Made by a program: the position numbers and the translations under genes | The notes under the pieces: model-generated | What the model was told of the DNA's origin: nothing | The model's database searches: none | Seen by the model: only the letters and a program-made list of their open reading frames with translations | Source: Candidatus Gastranaerophilales bacterium | GTDB taxonomy: Bacteria; Cyanobacteriota; Vampirovibrionia; Gastranaerophilales; Gastranaerophilaceae | Direction: 5' to 3' | NCBI GenBank assembly: GCA_944324915.1 | Contig: CALUYD010000004.1 | Span: 1 to 64,000 of the forward strand | DNA length: 64,000 bases | Part shown: in pieces, positions 63,260-64,000 of the stretch | Position numbering within the stretch: position 1 is the stretch's first letter | Layout of the letters: the number at the start of each line of letters is the position of its first letter

Positions 63260-63946
63260 ATGAGAACATTTGCGGAAACAAAAACACACGAAGTCACAGT
63301 CGACGTTGTAATTTTAACAATTCATGATAACAAACTTAAAGTTTTGCTAATTAAACGTGCAAACGAACCTTTTAGAGGTAAATGGTCAATCCCCGGCGGA
63401 TTTATCAGATTATCAGAAAATATTGACGATGCGGCGCTTCGTGTCTTAAAAGAAAAAACAAATGTTTCTAACATTTATTTAGAACAATTATACACATTCG
63501 GCGACCCTTTGCGTTATCCTAATGCTCGTGTCATAACTTGTGCTTATTTTGCACTATTGAGAGCAGAAGATATAAAACTTGATATAAAAGGAGCTCAAGG
63601 TGTATCAGATATTCAATGGCATGAAGTTGAAAAACTACCGCCATTAGCTTTTGACCACAAAGAAATTATTGATTATTCTCTTAAAAGAACTCGTGAAAGA
63701 TTGGAATTATGCCCAATTGCATTCCAATTATTACCTAAAAAATTCACATTAACAGAATTACAAAAATCTTACGAATTAATTTTGAAAAAAGACTTAGATA
63801 AAAGAAATTTCAGAAAAAAAATGTTATCTTCAAACATTTTGGTTGAAACAAATGAATATACAAAATCCGTTTCAAAACGCCCAGCAGCGCTTTATTCATT
63901 TGATAATATCACTCTTAATTCTAAACGTGGTCATTTCTTTTCTTAA
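63260..63946 (+). CDS. Nudix-fold transcriptional regulator (NrtR-like)
   Basis: Residues 10-140 are a Nudix domain and about 145-228 a winged-helix domain, the layout of NrtR and related Nudix regulators of NAD or sugar metabolism. The Nudix box is broken: expected GX5EX7REUXEEXGU, seen G47, E53, then R61-V-L-K-E65-K-T-N68-V, with two metal-binding glutamates and the glycine lost. It is therefore likely a ligand sensor rather than a hydrolase. The start is ATG 63260; an upstream TTG in frame lies inside the promoter. Confidence 0.85.
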   Translation: MRTFAETKTHEVTVDVVILTIHDNKLKVLLIKRANEPFRGKWSIPGGFIRLSENIDDAALRVLKEKTNVSNIYLEQLYTFGDPLRYPNARVITCAYFALLRAEDIKLDIKGAQGVSDIQWHEVEKLPPLAFDHKEIIDYSLKRTRERLELCPIAFQLLPKKFTLTELQKSYELILKKDLDKRNFRKKMLSSNILVETNEYTKSVSKRPAALYSFDNITLNSKRGHFFS

Positions 63947-63947
63947 T

Positions 63948-64000
63948 TTATTTAATCAAAGTTTTTGCAAAATCAATTGTTTGTTGAGTTACTTCACCGC
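63948..64000 (-). CDS. Partial gene, C-terminus only
   Basis: On the minus strand one frame stays open from the window edge and ends ...GEVTQQTIDFAKTLIK then TAA (63950-63948); the other two frames stop at once. It would be the 3' end of a gene convergent with the Nudix gene (1-base gap). Too short to identify. Confidence 0.5.
   Translation of the reverse strand, partial: GEVTQQTIDFAKTLIK

Noticed and set aside
1-64000. tRNA, rRNA, tmRNA, insertion sequence or prophage genes
   Set aside because: I scanned gaps and gene products and found no cloverleaf-like sequence, transposase, integrase or phage structural gene. Gaps are mostly under 250 bases.

Overview
The window is 64 kb of AT-rich bacterial chromosome with tightly packed genes. 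No phage, insertion sequence, CRISPR array, rRNA or tRNA was recognised. The gene content points to a diderm, probably flagellated relative of Cyanobacteria, most likely a non-photosynthetic gut lineage of the Gastranaerophilales (Melainabacteria/Vampirovibrionia) type. The reasons are: the ATP synthase operon has the cyanobacterial order a-c-b'-b-delta-alpha-gamma with beta and epsilon absent; the Omp85/BamA protein has three POTRA domains; an OprP-like porin and flagellar genes are present; and there is no photosynthesis gene. The taxonomic placement is inference.

Layout. 1-360: a GC-rich, non-coding 116-bp tandem duplication, then a terminator for a small minus-strand gene. 1059-10363: a complete pyrimidine operon (pyrK-pyrD-pyrE-pyrB-pyrC-pyrF-carA-carB) behind a leader with a 15-codon ORF and an intrinsic terminator, which looks like an attenuator. 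10390-16767: accessory genes, namely a protein made only of Clp N domains, a DUF4145-like membrane protein, a HAD hydrolase, a long Pro/Thr/Asp repeat protein and a prepilin. 16774-21658: flagellar genes (rod/hook protein, FliK-like, FliJ, FliL, FliN) with two exported unknowns. 21752-28737: glnA, comEC-ftsY-nusB, a GT4 glycosyltransferase and an XRE regulator. 29552-34711: ATP synthase. 34712-37634: porin, formate/nitrite channel and an orphan Opp-type ATPase. 37699-41057: the end of the ribosomal spc region (rpsE-rpmD-rplO-secY-adk), with its own promoter because rplR is not upstream. 41323-46220: grpE-dnaJ, a beta-propeller protein, an O-methyltransferase and wecB. 46210-55158: an E1-like enzyme with a second FliN, recJ, a BI-1 protein, coaE, pgi, a RelA/SpoT-fold protein and unknown proteins. 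55248-63946: mini-RNase III, a histidine kinase with an unusual REC-GGDEF-REC partner, bamA, a sigma-like protein, speE, aroA and a Nudix-fold regulator. A partial gene runs off the right edge.

The most notable cross-cutting signal is a set of eight genes that lack a Shine-Dalgarno sequence and have a sigma-70 -10 hexamer ending exactly six bases before the start codon. In five of them a -35-like hexamer also sits 17 or 18 bases further upstream. This is the layout expected for leaderless mRNAs. They stand next to genes with ordinary Shine-Dalgarno sites, so two modes of translation initiation seem to coexist. Other points of interest are the pyr leader, a strong hairpin between the ATP synthase c and b' genes, the Clp-N-only protein, the degenerate REC-GGDEF-REC protein and a RelA/SpoT-like protein with an unusual N-terminus.
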